64,000 nt of DNA, taken from NCBI GenBank assembly GCA_019614645.1, contig JABWDB010000004.1, positions 3,472,001-3,536,000 on the forward strand. Direction: 5' to 3'. Source of the DNA: Stratiolaelaps scimitus. Its lineage: Eukaryota > Arthropoda > Arachnida > Mesostigmata > Laelapidae. Positions within the stretch are counted from its first letter, which is position 1; every line of letters begins with the position of its first letter. Of the stretch, positions 10,614 to 22,868 are shown one piece after another. The notes under the pieces are model-generated. The model saw only the letters and a list, made by a program, of their open reading frames with translations. It searched no databases and was not told the DNA's origin. Both the position numbers and the translations under genes were made by a program.

Positions 10614-12307
10614 GGCAATCCCAGATTTTAGTTTTCAAAAAATCGAATAACTATAATAATATGTATATATCTGCCGCGATATGAGTACTATCCTTATCAT
10701 AGGTAACGTGTATACGATTCGTTATCATATTTTGAATGAGTTGCAGGGGTATAACTCTCACTCGGAAGGTGTAGTCCAAAGAATTGCCTAATTCTGGTAG
10801 CAGAGTCCTAATCACGATATGATAGAGTCCCAAACACAGCTTACGAAAAAAAAAAACAAATCTACTGTAATCACTTTACGAAGACAACAAACAAAACGAA
10901 ACAACGAACCAGTTAAAATAAAACAATTCTGCCCACAACTATTATATATTAACGATCACAGCAGGACAGTGTAATTTTCGGCCATATTTGAACCAAATGG
11001 TTCACAGACAAAATTGCAGGTATGTGCTGCCGGTTATATTTTCTAGAGATGGTCAGCGCTGGTGTCTGTTGTCTCTCTGTTCGAGGGATTCTTTGCCACG
11101 TGCTTCTCTATATTAGTCCGAGAGAATTATGCCGATGTTTCCATGAAATTGATTTTCAATTGTGAAAGCTATTGCTTGTGGTCGCTTCACAAAGGCAATG
11201 AGATCGGCCGATCCCCAGGAAGTTTGACATCTTACAAGGCATATAGCTGTGGACATTCATTGGAGCTTCACACTCTATAACCTCGTTACGCTTGTTATAA
11301 TGTATGCTAGGTTAGGGCACTCTTGGGTTTTGTATGGTCAAGCGAGGTTAATAAAAGGAAGCTTTGCCGAAATGATGTATTGGCTTATTTGTTTGCTTAT
11401 TTATTTTGTTTGCGTTAATTACTAGGTAGACGAAATGCTTATTGAGAAGGTATTTCGAAGGCAGATCAATCGCTGGTGTTGACGCTGGCGAGAAGTTAGT
11501 TCATTTTATCGAGCCATTTAGCTCTCACGTATGTTGTGCAGCAGGTTGGACGTGGCTGGACCCAGCGGTTTGTGGCTTTGGCAGCCACAGAGTCTCATGT
11601 TGGTCGGTCATTCATTTCTATTTCTCCTTTGCGAATGGTGACAAAACAAGAAGTGCACTTCGGTAAACCCCAGTCAGCTCTACGCAGTACATTTAGTAAG
11701 GGCAACCTTGACATTAAGCGGACGAACGCATGAGATAGTATATCACCTGTTCGATTGAGTGAATGCGGTCACCACTTCCGTGGTGCAATGGGTACATCTT
11801 CTCCTGGGGTCTTCGCTATCTTGATTACGGGACTCGGAAGGTGAGGCCTTTCGATAGAACTTCGGAGGGGGACTGGTGCCTGCAAATCTCCCGTACTGGT
11901 AAAGATGAACAAATGGGAAGAACTAAAGGCCCCCTGAGAAGGTTATATATATGTATATATATTCTCTAGGGTCTTTGAATGATAACAATGACAACGGGAC
12001 GAGGTTACGCGTGCTCGTCAAACGTCGAACCTCGGAAGAATCCAATGACCTGTTATCGATGAATCACCATGCCGATGTCAAAACTCAACCCTGTACACAC
12101 CGACTGCTTTCTAAGTGTACAAAATGTCACATTGATTGAGACCCAAGGATTCTTCGAAAATAGTTCCTTGACCCTTCTTGCTTGGCCACAGGACAGCATT
12201 CGGCTCACCATTGTACACATGATGATATGTACAATTTAAAATTCTACACAATCCTATCCTAATCATTTTCTTGTGCATATGTTTGTTTTTCATTCCGGAA
12301 AGGTGCG
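10614..12307. other. Intergenic, no supported gene
   Basis: Scattered 60-74 codon frames without splice support or recognisable motifs. A short (TA)n tract lies near 11946-11961. Confidence 0.25.
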
Positions 12308-13202
12308 ATGTTCACTGCAAGCAGTGCACACGTTGTAGTCGTCATCGCTTTCCAACTATGCTGTGTCAGAGGCTTCTTCTGGAGCGAAAGTTTCATCGGT
12401 ACGTGTTTCTGTCCTTTTCTGCCAATATATCTGCACACGGTTGTCGTCTATTCTTCATATGGCAATTATAAAAACAAAGACCTTTTATTATAGGCCAAAG
12501 TCACTAGTTGATAGGCTGGACGACTCGAATTCAACATTGATCTTTGTCATTTCCTTCGTAGCGTGCGCACTGGACCGCATGAAAGCGGGGTCTGAAGAAA
12601 TCCTCGACATTAACATACAATACCGACCATGCACTGATGAATTCGATGCCGATGTCGAACAACTGTGAGTATTATAAAACTGCTGAATATGTAATATTTG
12701 GTCGAGTCGGTGTGTGCCAAGGCTTGCCCCGCATTGAGATGACATGAGGGTCAGCTATGGAAATAGCAGCGTGTGTGTGCGTCGAAGTCCATAAAACAAA
12801 GCTTAGTTATACTATGTTTATATTATGTATTCGGTTGCAACCTCTCGAGGCCATATGGTGTTCCATCGACGCTGCTCTCAGGTGGGCGCTAACTAACATG
12901 TTCTATTTGTCCAATGCCCTGACACCGCGCCGCTCGTCTCGGGATGCAGAATCACACAGATAGCCGGCTACAACGATAGAGCTGTTCGTGCTGAGGCGTT
13001 TACTAACAATTCGCTCTATTTAGAGAACAAATTCGCCAAATGTGTGATGACGATTGAGGAACGCCCTCGAAACCCCGAAATTGCAGGCGTCGTAAATGCC
13101 ATCAGAGAGTATCTCACGCTGATCTTAATTAAGATGTACTTGCTGCAGGAAACCGAGGCGGCAATGTATTTCTGTTCCGAGACCTCTGATAATCTCGACT
13201 AG
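12308..13202 (+). CDS. Three-exon small secreted protein, four Cys in mature chain, unrecognised
   Basis: Exon 1, 12308-12398 (donor ATCG|GTACGT, phase 1); exon 2, 12562-12664 (acceptor TTTCCTTCGTAG, donor AACT|GTGAGT, phase 2); exon 3, 12950-13202 (acceptor GGATGCAG, stop TAG). All phases agree and give 148 residues. The first ~22 residues (MFTASSAHVVVVIAFQLCCV) form a signal peptide. The rest carries Cys near residues 32, 54, 96 and 140, is acidic, and its last exon looks alpha-helical ('AGVVNAIREYLTLILIKMYL'). Exon 3 shows strong purine bias at codon position 1. It lacks an internal start, so simple ORF searches miss it. Size and four-Cys layout suggest a secreted helical binding or effector protein; I recognise no family. 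Confidence 0.55.
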
Positions 13203-14640
13203 GCCAGTCGCGCAAGTCAATTTCTCTGTAACAAGCGAGTCGTTCTAATATTAAAGTAAAATCAGTCTTGTTACGCGGTCTTGTGTGATTGTTGTATGAT
13301 AAGTTCCGCCTTCCTCGGGACATTGTCGTCCTCACCCCCCCCCCCCATAATCCCTAGAAATCCCGACCTACTGTATGTTTGAATAAATCATTTTTTGACT
13401 AAGTTCCGTTTAAATTCGTAATAGTGAAGTTGATAGCTATAGATATTAACTCTATCACCGTCTAACTTAGTATACCATACTGCTATCTTATGTACGTCAA
13501 ATACAATTAATGTGACATTACTTTACCTAGAAATCCTTGCTAAACAACTGCCGCATTTATTATGCCTTGATTGATACAGTACACATTTATACATTTGTAG
13601 ATCTGATCAGCGCATAATGCTTTGTCACCCGCTGGTGCTACCTAGCTTTGCGATAGCTGTGTCGATGCTTAGCACACTACCGGTTTGAACCCTGCAATGA
13701 ACAATTAGCAGCAACACCGAAATAGTTTAAAAGTCGATTTTCCAAGCCACCTCTCAAACAGTGCTCCTTCAAAAACAGGTACACCGAATAGCCTCCCGGC
13801 GTAGCGTCATGGGCACGTCAGCGAATCTGATGAAAACGTGGAACTACTCTAGACTCTTTGACTTTGTCATAAACGTATGAAACAAGTCCTGGGCTCGTTT
13901 TACAAATTTTATAACAACCCTGCTGTTGAAAGTAGCAAAGCGATGTTGTGCTAATGTGGCACCTCCAGTTTTTCTCGAATTGCACAGTCCCCTGAATGGG
14001 GGTGGTTAACCCTGGTGGAAATCGGCACTAGTCCGGGAGAGTCCCGTCAAACTCCCACACTTCCCGGCTAGACTCCTCTGCTGCGAGTGTATAAAACAGT
14101 TACCACCATTAGTGACTTCCAGGACAAGAAAAATAGACCGTGCCTCTCTATATATTATGTATATTACGGTAAAATTTAATGCCCCATTTGCTGCAGAGAA
14201 TCTTCTTTGCTACGAATCTATTGTGTTTTGTCGTGTTGAGCCGTTGTCGTGTTGAGAGGCTGGCCTCCTGACAGGCGGTGTATTTCGAAAGGTTTCGTTT
14301 TTGAGTGCCCTTGGTGCTAACTAGTAACCTCTAATGTGAAGGAGAGGTCATTCATTGTGGATAATAGTTGCAGGAAACTATTACTATAGAATGGTCGGCA
14401 TTTATTATTTGCTTAGCTAACTTTGACGATAGCAAATGTCCAGAACGTACAATGCATTCGTTGAAGTGAAATACTGAAATTACACAAAAACCTTGTAAAC
14501 TACACAATACATATACAATATATGTCTATTTTTTATTTTAGAAATACTTAACCATTCTGTATGCATGACCAAGTAGGCCTTAAGAAGCTCACTTCTGTTA
14601 TAGAAGTTCACAGAAAAAATAGATCCCTGCTATTTCAAGT
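13203..14640. other. Intergenic, no supported gene
   Basis: Follows the stop of the three-exon gene. A C9 run near 13337 and an AATAAA at 13381 could serve as a polyadenylation signal for that gene. At 13990-14075 a motif GGGGGTGGTTAACCCTGGTGG resembles the reverse complement of 21575-21605, so it may be an old repeat. No gene is supported. Confidence 0.25.
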
Positions 14641-14689
14641 GTTTCTCGTATCGGGAAAGTAAAATAGTGAAACTCTACAATTTCGCTCT

Positions 14690-14735
14690 GATGGGAATCG
14701 TTCTGATGGTTTGTCGCGGATCCCCTATATCAGAG
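14690..14735 (+). other. Possible short signal-peptide exon
   Basis: An ATG frame of 15 codons (MGIVLMVCRGSPISE) ends in a donor-like GAG|GTAAGA. The upstream frame is also open back past a GTG, so an earlier start or exon is possible. No second exon was found. Weak. Confidence 0.15.
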
Positions 14736-14879
14736 GTAAGATTCAGGTTTGCGTTTGCACTGTGCCCTAACACGTTGACATCATCTTATGTCTGTTGTGG
14801 AGAAACACAGAGGTACAGCCCGATCACGCAGCCCATAGAGCCGAACAAGTCAAGAACAGAAAATGCGCCCCATTAATGA

Positions 14880-16580
14880 TTACGTGTTACTTTAGACCTG
14901 TGGCCTTTGAAACATTGGGAGGACCAGGGATCGAATCATTAACTTTTCCATAGATATTAGAAGAAAGGCGATCATCCGGTAGAGGATAAGTACATACAAT
15001 CGAATTTTTAATGCAGATATCTCTAATCCAAAGAGGCCAACGCAATCTACATTTTGGGCAAGCTTAGGGACCGGGGAACGATATATCGAGGAGGCTGTCC
15101 TTAGATATATTTCACATTCAGCGGGTACAATTGTCGTTGGACCCTACTTCTATTACCGATTCAAAGCGGTGACCAATCAACGACGCGGCACACTGATCGC
15201 TAGCGCTCAGCTTGAAACGCTCCGAAAACATCGCCCTTTGCTGCTAACACTGCGTAATTGATTCGTTCAGAACAGATATAATGTAATAGTTCTTGTTAAA
15301 ACACTTTCTATATCCGCATGTTTGAACCATATGCAACAGTGCGGCCTCCAGCAAACACGCTACGATTATATATGAAGTGTCGACGCGTGTGAACAAATTA
15401 TTATAGTTAAATGCCGCACCAGTAATGTAATCATTTGCCAAAGGTGTGCGTCTCTACTATAGTATATCCTAGTCGTATAGCAAAGGAAATTCAAACTATG
15501 TGTAACCTATTTAGCGAGACAAGGCAACTCTTAGCAAATGGCAGCCAATGCAACAATACAGAGGAACATCTCTACGCAGGTACTGTATACTCTTTCGAAT
15601 GATAAGTCGAATATATCCGTTTGTCATACTTCTACATAGTATCGAGATATAAGGAAATCTGATCACTGCGTTGATCAAAGCCGCCGCAATTAGTGATACA
15701 CGCGATATTTCAATGACGTGTCAGCACAACAAGAAAAATAGAGCAGGCCAAACTGTTCATTACAACAAACGTGAGGGCCTATTCGATACGTAGTCAACAG
15801 TCGTTAGTAGCGTCTACCCTCGCTCGCACGCGTACTGTTTGCAATAGATAACATGTGGATTTTTATGCTGTTAACAACCACAGGCGCCAACGATATGTTT
15901 GGCAACAGATGGTGCAGCAGCGGCAGCTGCGGACATTCGCGACACAGCGCAATACCTTGCTGAAATAGCCTACCCGTGGAATGGGTAACAATGGTCAGAC
16001 GGAGAGGTGAAAGGTTAGCTAGCAGTGTCAGCGAGTGTCCGGTGAGCATCCGGCGAAGGATGAGTTGTGTGTACGCCATCGTGGGTATGGGAGATACTTG
16101 CTGCAGTTGCAAGATTCTGCCGGTGCGAAAAACTATTCGTGATCGAACCTCGTTATTTTGTCTAACACAATAGACCATGAACAGGTCTGTCCGCTTACGG
16201 TAACCAGTAGAGGTCTTCTCTATCTTAGCGAGGCGTATGTCGGTGCGTTCGCTGCTTCAGCCCACCCATAAAAGAATTATGATAATAATAGCCTACGTTA
16301 TATGCACATACGCAATGTTGGACGACGGACGTTGTACACGTGACGTCGAGAAATGGCGTCAAATCTAGATGCGATATCATTTTCAAGACGGCGACGACGA
16401 ATGCGAGTGACCAGATGGGCAAAGAAGTTTTGAGCAAGTAAAGAATTTATTTTAGAAAGTTTGCTCAAAGTGATTAACTGTTGAGAATGCTCTGCCACCA
16501 GGACAATAATGATGGTCTATGGCTCTCGTGAGCAACACACCATCATCACTCCTCACGGCCATCACGCGTTTTCTCAGGCC
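14880..16580. other. Intergenic, no supported gene
   Basis: Several frames of 65-124 codons occur on both strands around 15.2-16.5 kb, but they overlap each other and lack splice context or motifs. The longest (minus, 15804-16178) is antisense to another open frame, suggesting low stop density, not coding. Confidence 0.25.
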
Positions 16581-16584
16581 TCGA

Positions 16585-16629
16585 GCTAACAAGCGACTAA
16601 GTAATAGTTAAGGTTAGTCGCTTGTTAGC
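16585..16629. repeat. Perfect 15-bp inverted repeat
   Basis: GCTAACAAGCGACTA (16585-16599) and its exact reverse complement TAGTCGCTTGTTAGC (16615-16629) flank a 15-base loop. It lies directly upstream of a SINE tail and may be an insertion relic. Confidence 0.55.
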
Positions 16630-16632
16630 TTA

Positions 16633-16697
16633 TGAAGCAATGTCGAAAGCAGTACCGTTGACGTTAAATGTTGGCTGTGTGTCAGCCCGGAAAATTA
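16633..16697 (+). mobile_element. SINE fragment (3' tail)
   Basis: ATGAAGCAATGTCGAAAGCAG, then TTAAATGTTGGCTGTGTGTCAGCCCGGAAAATT, matches the family tail. The head is absent and is replaced by the inverted repeat at 16585-16629. Confidence 0.65.
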
Positions 16698-17045
16698 ACA
16701 AGAAAACTAGTTGAGGTTAACCCTGCGGAAGACAATAACAACTATAATACTAATCTTCCATGTATTCGAAGGTCTGCCTTACCGCCAGAGGTAACCTGTA
16801 CATCCATACACATGTGGTTGTATGATGCATCTCGCAGGATCGGTTGTTTTTTGCGCTCATATATAAATGCAATTGTCGAAGGTCCGACTAACTTGGTGCA
16901 GCTTCAGATTCATGTGGTCGACTAGATGAAAATGGCTTTTGAAGAAACGTATTGGCCGACATATGATCTTATCGATATTCCATTGGTTGGTAGTCTCAAT
17001 AGCTATTTTTGTAGCATTGAACAAAAGGAATTACTTCTATTGAAC

Positions 17046-17297
17046 GTCTAACCGGACGCGGGGCATGCAGTACACAATAGGGAAATTCTCATAATACAAT
17101 TGCTGCAGTTGCCGCTGCAGGCGCTGTTACGGTCCATATTCTCTCAAGGCAAGCCACAGGTCAAACCGTATCGCCCGCCACGCACCGAAAATAACAAGAG
17201 AAGTTCTCCATTGCGGCAACATGTGGCCGTTGGCCGGCTGAGTCGCGACGGCATTGCAACAGAGCGCGTTATTGAAATCACGCACAATCGTGTGTGA
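17046..17297 (+). other. Start-less open frame with acceptor-like sites
   Basis: A frame of 83 codons without ATG, containing TGCTGCAG acceptor-like sites and a basic, Pro-rich peptide ('QGKPQVKPYRPPRTENN') ending in TGA. It could be a terminal exon. No upstream exon of fitting phase was found. Confidence 0.15.
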
Positions 17298-17949
17298 ATG
17301 CCTCGCTCCGCTGCTGATGGCAGAAGATGGGGAGGATTAAGACGTCACTTTGACGTCACTTTTGTCCGGTCAGGCCGATGATAGCGTTGCACGGAGGAGG
17401 ACACGAATGCGGACTGATACCGAAACACGCCCGAAAAATTTCCTATGTATGGCCGATGTCCGCTGTATGAATTTTTCAACAATAAGTAATCCACACAAAA
17501 TTACGTTATATCATACTACAACGTGGCCAAGCACATGTGGCTGTGAGTTATATTTACAGGCGCTGATAGAATACATCGATGTTGACTGTAACTTGTGAGA
17601 ACTGGCGAGCACGTCGCTAGATAGATGAATGTGTTCACTAGCAAGTTAGGCACGAGAGACATTTTTAGACTTTTTACCCATTTTTTACGGGACTTTTCCG
17701 ATCCGCATAGCAATAGCGGATAGCCTTGCGGGTCATTCAGTGCTTCGCAAATATTGCTACGTTCAATCAAAGGTTCACCTCATAGTAACAGGAAAATGGC
17801 ACAAAAGTTCCTACAGAAATTTCCGAAGATGAAACTTCTAACAACTTTCAACATCTGCTTAACAGAATCAGTCTGTTGAGCGATCCATCTAATATTTGAG
17901 TAAGCCTTGATTTCAAGCGACCGTTTTTCAAATACGCAACGAAAAAAAA

Positions 17950-19245
17950 ACCCAGCAAAGTTCGTCTGCGGATGATGATCTACGGAATCGATGATGTGCG
18001 AGGTACTTTCCTTTGGCTATGGCTTCTTATTGTCAACGAAAGTGTAATCCACTCAGTCAAAATATGACGAGTCGGCCCAAAACGGCCCTTCCCAAGACAA
18101 CACGTTTGCAGTCAAGTCGTGCGGTTGTTACGAACAAATAAGCAAACGTGTGCGAGAGGAGAACACGAGCTAGCGAAAGTTCTAGCCATTGCACCGGTCC
18201 GTTTGGCGATCGGGGCGATCTATCAAATAGGATACGAAATATCGCCATCATTATTTTCTGCGTGTGCTTCGCCGGTGTCGCCGATTGCATCATCCTTCGA
18301 CGCCCTCCCTCGACCACCGTTATACTGCAACCCCTCAGCAATTCGTCCTTTCCACGTCTTCGTCGAAGTCAACGGCTCGGTCGCGGCCGGTCGGCTGATC
18401 GGTCCCCTATCCAGCCTGGCCGTCCGCCTCCTTGTGCTTGTTGGTGACTCGGTCTTTGCCTCGGCGTCTCTCACGGCGGCAAAGCGAAACGCGCCGAACT
18501 GAACGCCGGATTCGTCGCTAACTACGACGGCAAGCGGGCCGACTCACTGATCCCGCGCGTCAAGTCGTAGTGAGCCCTGCCCCAGACGCAAAACACGGCC
18601 GCCGTAAGTGTTTGCCGTGAACAACAAACAACGTCGACGAAGCGCGCGCAAAGCGGTGGCGGGGCAGCTAACCGCCGGCGTTCGTCCAACCTGTCCCATA
18701 CAGCACGACTAGCGACATTGGAAAAGTAAGCGACATTGGAGACGTTGAAGAGCCGTCAGCCTGCCGGGGCGTACAAGACCACAGTGGTGGACCACCTGGA
18801 TAGTAGCCGACGTCACCGTTCGGCAATGGCACTGTGAATGACAAACGGCACTTGCACAGGCAGAATTGGATGCCCGATGGTGGTTCAGCAACGGCTCGTC
18901 ACAAATCGAAGACGAAGGAACGAAAAACGGATGTCGCACAAACGATCGGCTGCTGTGTGTTAGCGCATTTAATCAACGCGTGTGTATTCGCTGAAGGCAC
19001 ATAGATAGATGAACAACTGGATGGGCTGAACAGTTGCCGCTCACCATTTTCTGCTGCGGTTTGATATTCAGGGAAGGATTGAATACGGACACAACAGTGA
19101 CACGCGGCGAAGCTCACGAGGACTTGAGGTGAGGGAAGACCGTTGAGGTCAGGGACGTGAATAGCTTGGTTGAGATACGCAGGGTTACTCGTGTGTGGAG
19201 TTGCTGCTCGCGTCGCTGTTTAGTGAGCACTCTGCCCTGGCGCCG
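17950..19245 (+). promoter_or_regulatory. GC-rich promoter/5' UTR block upstream of the Trp-rich secreted protein gene
   Basis: CpG-rich stretch clearly above the local base composition, ending at the ATG at 19246. Multiple overlapping long frames on both strands (for example 18119-18502) reflect low stop density. No TATA box is obvious. The transcription start cannot be placed. Confidence 0.4.
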
Positions 19246-19432
19246 ATGGAGAAAGTGCCACAGAGAGTGCGGTTCGATAAGGCACTCGCGCAGGCTGGAG
19301 ACCGATGGCTGGTGAAGTTGTGCTTGACAGTGTTCGGTGTCGTTGTGTTGTTCTCGAACGGAGTAACTGCCGGCGATTATGGTGCGTGGAACGAGTGGGA
19401 TATTGTCGGTACGGATAAAGGCTGGCATAACG
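19246..19432 (+). CDS. Trp-rich secreted protein, exon 1 (signal peptide)
   Basis: ATG in context GCCGATGG; 62 codons plus one base, ending in donor AACG|GTACGT (phase 1). Residues 21-43 (WLVKLCLTVFGVVVLFSNG...) form a signal peptide or anchor after a basic N-terminus. The first mature residues are Trp/Asp-rich (GDYGAWNEWDIVGTDKGWHN). It joins in phase to the exon at 25533-25636 and then 29955-30110 for a 148-residue product. The 6.1-kb first intron is unusually long for such a small gene and holds opposite-strand gene remnants. No family is recognised. Confidence comes from signal peptide, phase agreement and shared Trp-Gly motifs across exons. Confidence 0.6.
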
Positions 19433-20639
19433 GTACGTTGGCGTTAAAACAAGTCTGAGACGATTGATTCCGCAAATCTGACGGAAAACCTTAGCCCTAC
19501 ACGAAATAAAGCAACGCGAACACCTAACCTATTGAGATTTGTTTTCGGTTAAATATACTCGGCGTGATAAAATGAATGTTCCTGGCTTACTATATGTGTG
19601 CTAGGTTTAGAACCTAACGAGTGACAGCTTGTCAGAACAAAAATAGTAATCATCACACGGAGTGTTGGAAGTGTCGCTTGGAAGACGCTTGGCTCCTATT
19701 GTCTAAACGTGTACAAATGCATGGGAAAAATGGGACCTTTTTGGGGTCGTTATCTCGACAACTGTAAACGTTTTTCAAAGCTCTACACACCATAGGATGC
19801 AAAGTTGAATTTGTGAAAAGAAACTGCAGGCTTTTTTTGCCACCATTTCATCGCGTCGAATATGCTCATCGTTGTGAAAACAATTGATACTTTCTGAACA
19901 ATGTCATCGGCACAGTTGCGTTCGTACTTCAAACTCGATGCAAGTGTCATAAGATTTGTTCTGGCATATATTGCAAATTGAAAGTAGCCCAACTTTCAGA
20001 TCAGGGGATAATCCCAATGCGATAACGGGGTTGGAAGTTCAGTTGCAAAGTTTAAATTGAATGACAATAGTAGGGCAAGTGGCTGTAGCGAAACGCAATA
20101 CGAAGAAAAAACAGTAGTGAATTAATTTACTCGAGGTAACCCACGTAATGGAATTATAGCTCCCGTTTCAAACTGACTGTGTTTCGACCAAAAAAAAAAT
20201 AAATAAAACAAAATATGTAAGTTATAATAATAGAGCTTTCCATAAAAATGAAACATGAGAGCTGTGTACAATGTACGAAAAGCAATTCATAGAGCTATAA
20301 CAAGCAACTCCATGTTATAGACTTGTAGAGTACCAGGAAAAAGTATCTATGAGAATATAAGCGAGTTTCGTCCAAGTGAATGACAGGCAAGCATGAAGTG
20401 TCATTGTTTCATTCCATGTCTGATATTGATTAAGATTGTGGGTGATAAAATCGACAATAATTAGAGAAGGCAAGCATGTCACGCCGCTGAGTGAGCATCT
20501 CCCGCTGTAGCTGTACAGATCTAAAGGCCACGCTGGTGTGCGGCTGATTAGACATCAACGTCTACGCAGGCGGCGGTACAGTGTAACATCTAAGCTGTCA
20601 ACAAGGCAACGCGCGACGATAAAAATGACACTGAACAAG

Positions 20640-20916
20640 TTTTCGCCCCAATTATGATTTTATGCGAAAGTCACGCCAGCCTCTCTCGTGTCGCCTGCGA
20701 ATCTTCACGGTTGAAGACGCCGCTGGCCCAGAAGTCTGATGTCAGAAGCAATTTTTTTGTTGAGTTTTATGGCTGAAAATGAGCTAACTCATCATTGGCT
20801 GAGTGGTCGGATCAGCCCTTTCGGCAGCCTTCATTTTGCTGATCTGAGCTACTGATGGCGTGACAGCCAAGCTCGCGCTCGAGTTCGACGGCTAGCGCAG
20901 TTCGCATACGAGAGAT
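20640..20916 (+). other. GC-richer segment preceding a short open frame, inside the intron
   Basis: More GC-rich than its surroundings and ends at an ATG-started frame. It might be an internal promoter. No core element was recognised. Confidence 0.2.
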
Positions 20917-21144
20917 ATGTCTCTACTTAGAAGATTAACTTTAGCTGTGTCAGAGTGCATCGGTTACGTCGGAAGAAAGTTACTCATAATGAGTAACGAT
21001 GCCATGAAATATTGGCTTGAGATTACAGATTGTATATCTACTGTGTGCTGGAGCGCACGCGAGATGATGTACACAGTTGTAGGTCAAGAATTAGTATTAT
21101 TATGGCGGGAATGGATGAGTGTTTGCACAGCTAACCTCGTCTAA
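20917..21144 (+). CDS. Possible small intronic gene, 75 aa, unrecognised
   Basis: ATG-started frame (context GAGATATGT) to TAA inside the first intron of the Trp-rich secreted gene, same strand. Codons show the bias of real genes: G and A dominate position 1. The product is amphipathic, Met/Trp-rich and probably helical ('MSLLRRLTLAVSECIGYVGR', later 'LVLLWREWMSV'), without a clear signal peptide. It could be a small gene, an alternative exon or chance. Confidence 0.3.
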   Translation: MSLLRRLTLAVSECIGYVGRKLLIMSNDAMKYWLEITDCISTVCWSAREMMYTVVGQELVLLWREWMSVCTANLV

Positions 21145-21902
21145 AAATGGAAGCATCAACAATGGTATTGATTGTGGACATTGTGAAAGCCTGCCAGGGC
21201 GACAGTAAAGCTGACCTCAGATACAAAATATAAAAACAAGATGGAAATCAGTTGTCTTTGGTTCTATTCGCAGAGTGGAAGGTGATTATGATATCCGGTA
21301 TAGTCAAGCATGAGTTATCATGATGATATCTAAGAAGGCGCGTTAGCCATGCTGTGATCAGTTTTGAATCAGATTGAAGAAAATTCGAATAGAAATATGT
21401 ATGGGTGGGATTTCATTTTGGTAAAGAGTCGGTATGCTTGAATTAAAATCATTTGAATTCATCAAGTGAAGACGAATGGGGACGCACAAGGAATTTAGCT
21501 AATGGGAAATAGGAACTTCGTACATTTTGTTGACTATATATTTATTATTTATTTGTTAGTCCATCTCCAGGTGTTTATCACCAGGGTTTACCCCCAACCC
21601 TATTGACTAATTACCGGCCAAATTTAATTAATTTAATTACTCCACCACCGTGTTCTAGTTATCCCTACCGTCGCAACGGACATCCCATGTGTTAAGCCAA
21701 TTTCATTGAGCGCGCAATTTTACATTGAAATTTCCTAGAAAGACGTAAACCGTTTTTGGAAAATAACCCCAACAAAAAAAATGCAACCCAACAAGTCTTG
21801 CTCCGATCGTTTGGAGCTCGAGAAACTTTGACACTTTAACGTTCGACCATTTCTCCCAGACGCGCTTTCTTTTTGGCATAGTGTTTACTAGTCAGAGGAG
21901 GG

Positions 21903-22299
21903 TCACACAGGGAAACTCATCGTTAAAGCTCTTTGTGAGATCGTCAGCACGAACAACGGGAAATTTCTCATAGCTTTATACATGAACCAGCTTTGCCCAG
22001 ATATACTGGTGTTACCACAGTGCTGATTCGTCAACCCATGCATAGACAGCAAACACATATATAATAATATCGTTAGAACCTCTATTTTAGATCTCTGGCA
22101 TAAAAATAAGCGCAAACTCACAGATAACTTCGACGCTTTGTAGAGTAAAGCATAATAAAATCAGGGCTTGCGTCACTAAAAGCCAGAGCCAACCAGCATG
22201 AGGGTTCCGGTCATGCTGTAACTGCATCTCATAAGAGGATGCCCACTGTAGGCCATTGTAGATGAGCTTGTAGATGAGCCGACGACTCTCGTAGTCCAT
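21903..22299 (-). pseudogene. Frameshifted multi-pass membrane protein remnant
   Basis: An ATG in strong context (ACAACATGG, at 22299) opens 59 codons with a hydrophobic segment (WLWLLVTQALILLCFTL). One base before a second open frame the reading shifts; the second frame, to 21903, has another hydrophobic segment (LTILLYMCLLSMHG) and ends 'ISQRALTMSFPV'. A GTGAGT at the junction could be a donor, but no acceptor restores the frame, so a single-base frameshift is likelier. Ankyrin-like coding lies upstream on the same strand (22.6-22.9 and 26.7-26.9 kb), which would fit an ankyrin-repeat channel (TRPA-like). A chemoreceptor is an alternative. Neither is certain. Confidence 0.28.
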
Positions 22300-22613
22300 G
22301 TTGTCTAAGGCTCAAGAGCATGGTTTAGCAAAGCTGCGCCGTCTCGGGTAATTATATTGTCGTGGCCGAGCGTATTTTTGCATAATTCATGTCCACACTT
22401 CGCATCATTGAGTTAGTTAACCGCCCACGGAACATGCTCGAGAAAAAAATAGCAATAACAATGGAAATGATCGCGCACGCGTGCTAGTGTCAAATACATT
22501 GGTGTGCTCTGGCCTGAGTTCTCGCGGTGGAAGCCCTACGAATAAAATGCGTCTGGGATTATAGATAGAAGGACATCGAGGTGACGAGAGAGAGCCAGTC
22601 CCTGATCCGCTTA

Positions 22614-22868
22614 CTATAATAGCATACTGTAATAATAACCGCTATCATAATAATGATACGTAATTATATGTTTCTCCTTTTTTTGCACGGCAGTTATTGT
22701 CAATCCAAGCTGCTGAACGCACTGCATATTCGATATCTTAGCAAAGCCTTGATAATTATTCTTTGAAATCCTGTGGATATCGAGCGGCCTTTGTCCGTCC
22801 TTATTAATCACTCGCCACAACGTTAGTGCATCGTATTGTGATAGGGTATTAGCTAAGGTTTGGCACAT
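22614..22868 (-). CDS. Ankyrin-repeat-like fragment
   Basis: ATG-started frame of 84 codons. Residues about 12-35 ('DALTLWRVINKDGQRPLDIH') match the end and start of consecutive ankyrin repeats (consensus ...V-N-x-x-D-x-x-G-x-T-P-L-D-x-A). The C-terminal third is Tyr/His-rich and looks non-coding, so the real exon probably leaves the frame earlier, although no clear donor is visible. It lies on the same strand as, and upstream of, the membrane remnant at 21.9-22.3 kb. Confidence 0.3.
   Translation of the reverse strand: MCQTLANTLSQYDALTLWRVINKDGQRPLDIHRISKNNYQGFAKISNMQCVQQLGLTITAVQKKEKHIITYHYYDSGYYYSMLL

Noticed and set aside
18119..18502. 127-codon plus frame and overlapping minus frames
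   Set aside because: Three frames on both strands are open in the CpG-rich block, as expected from composition; better read as promoter/5' UTR.
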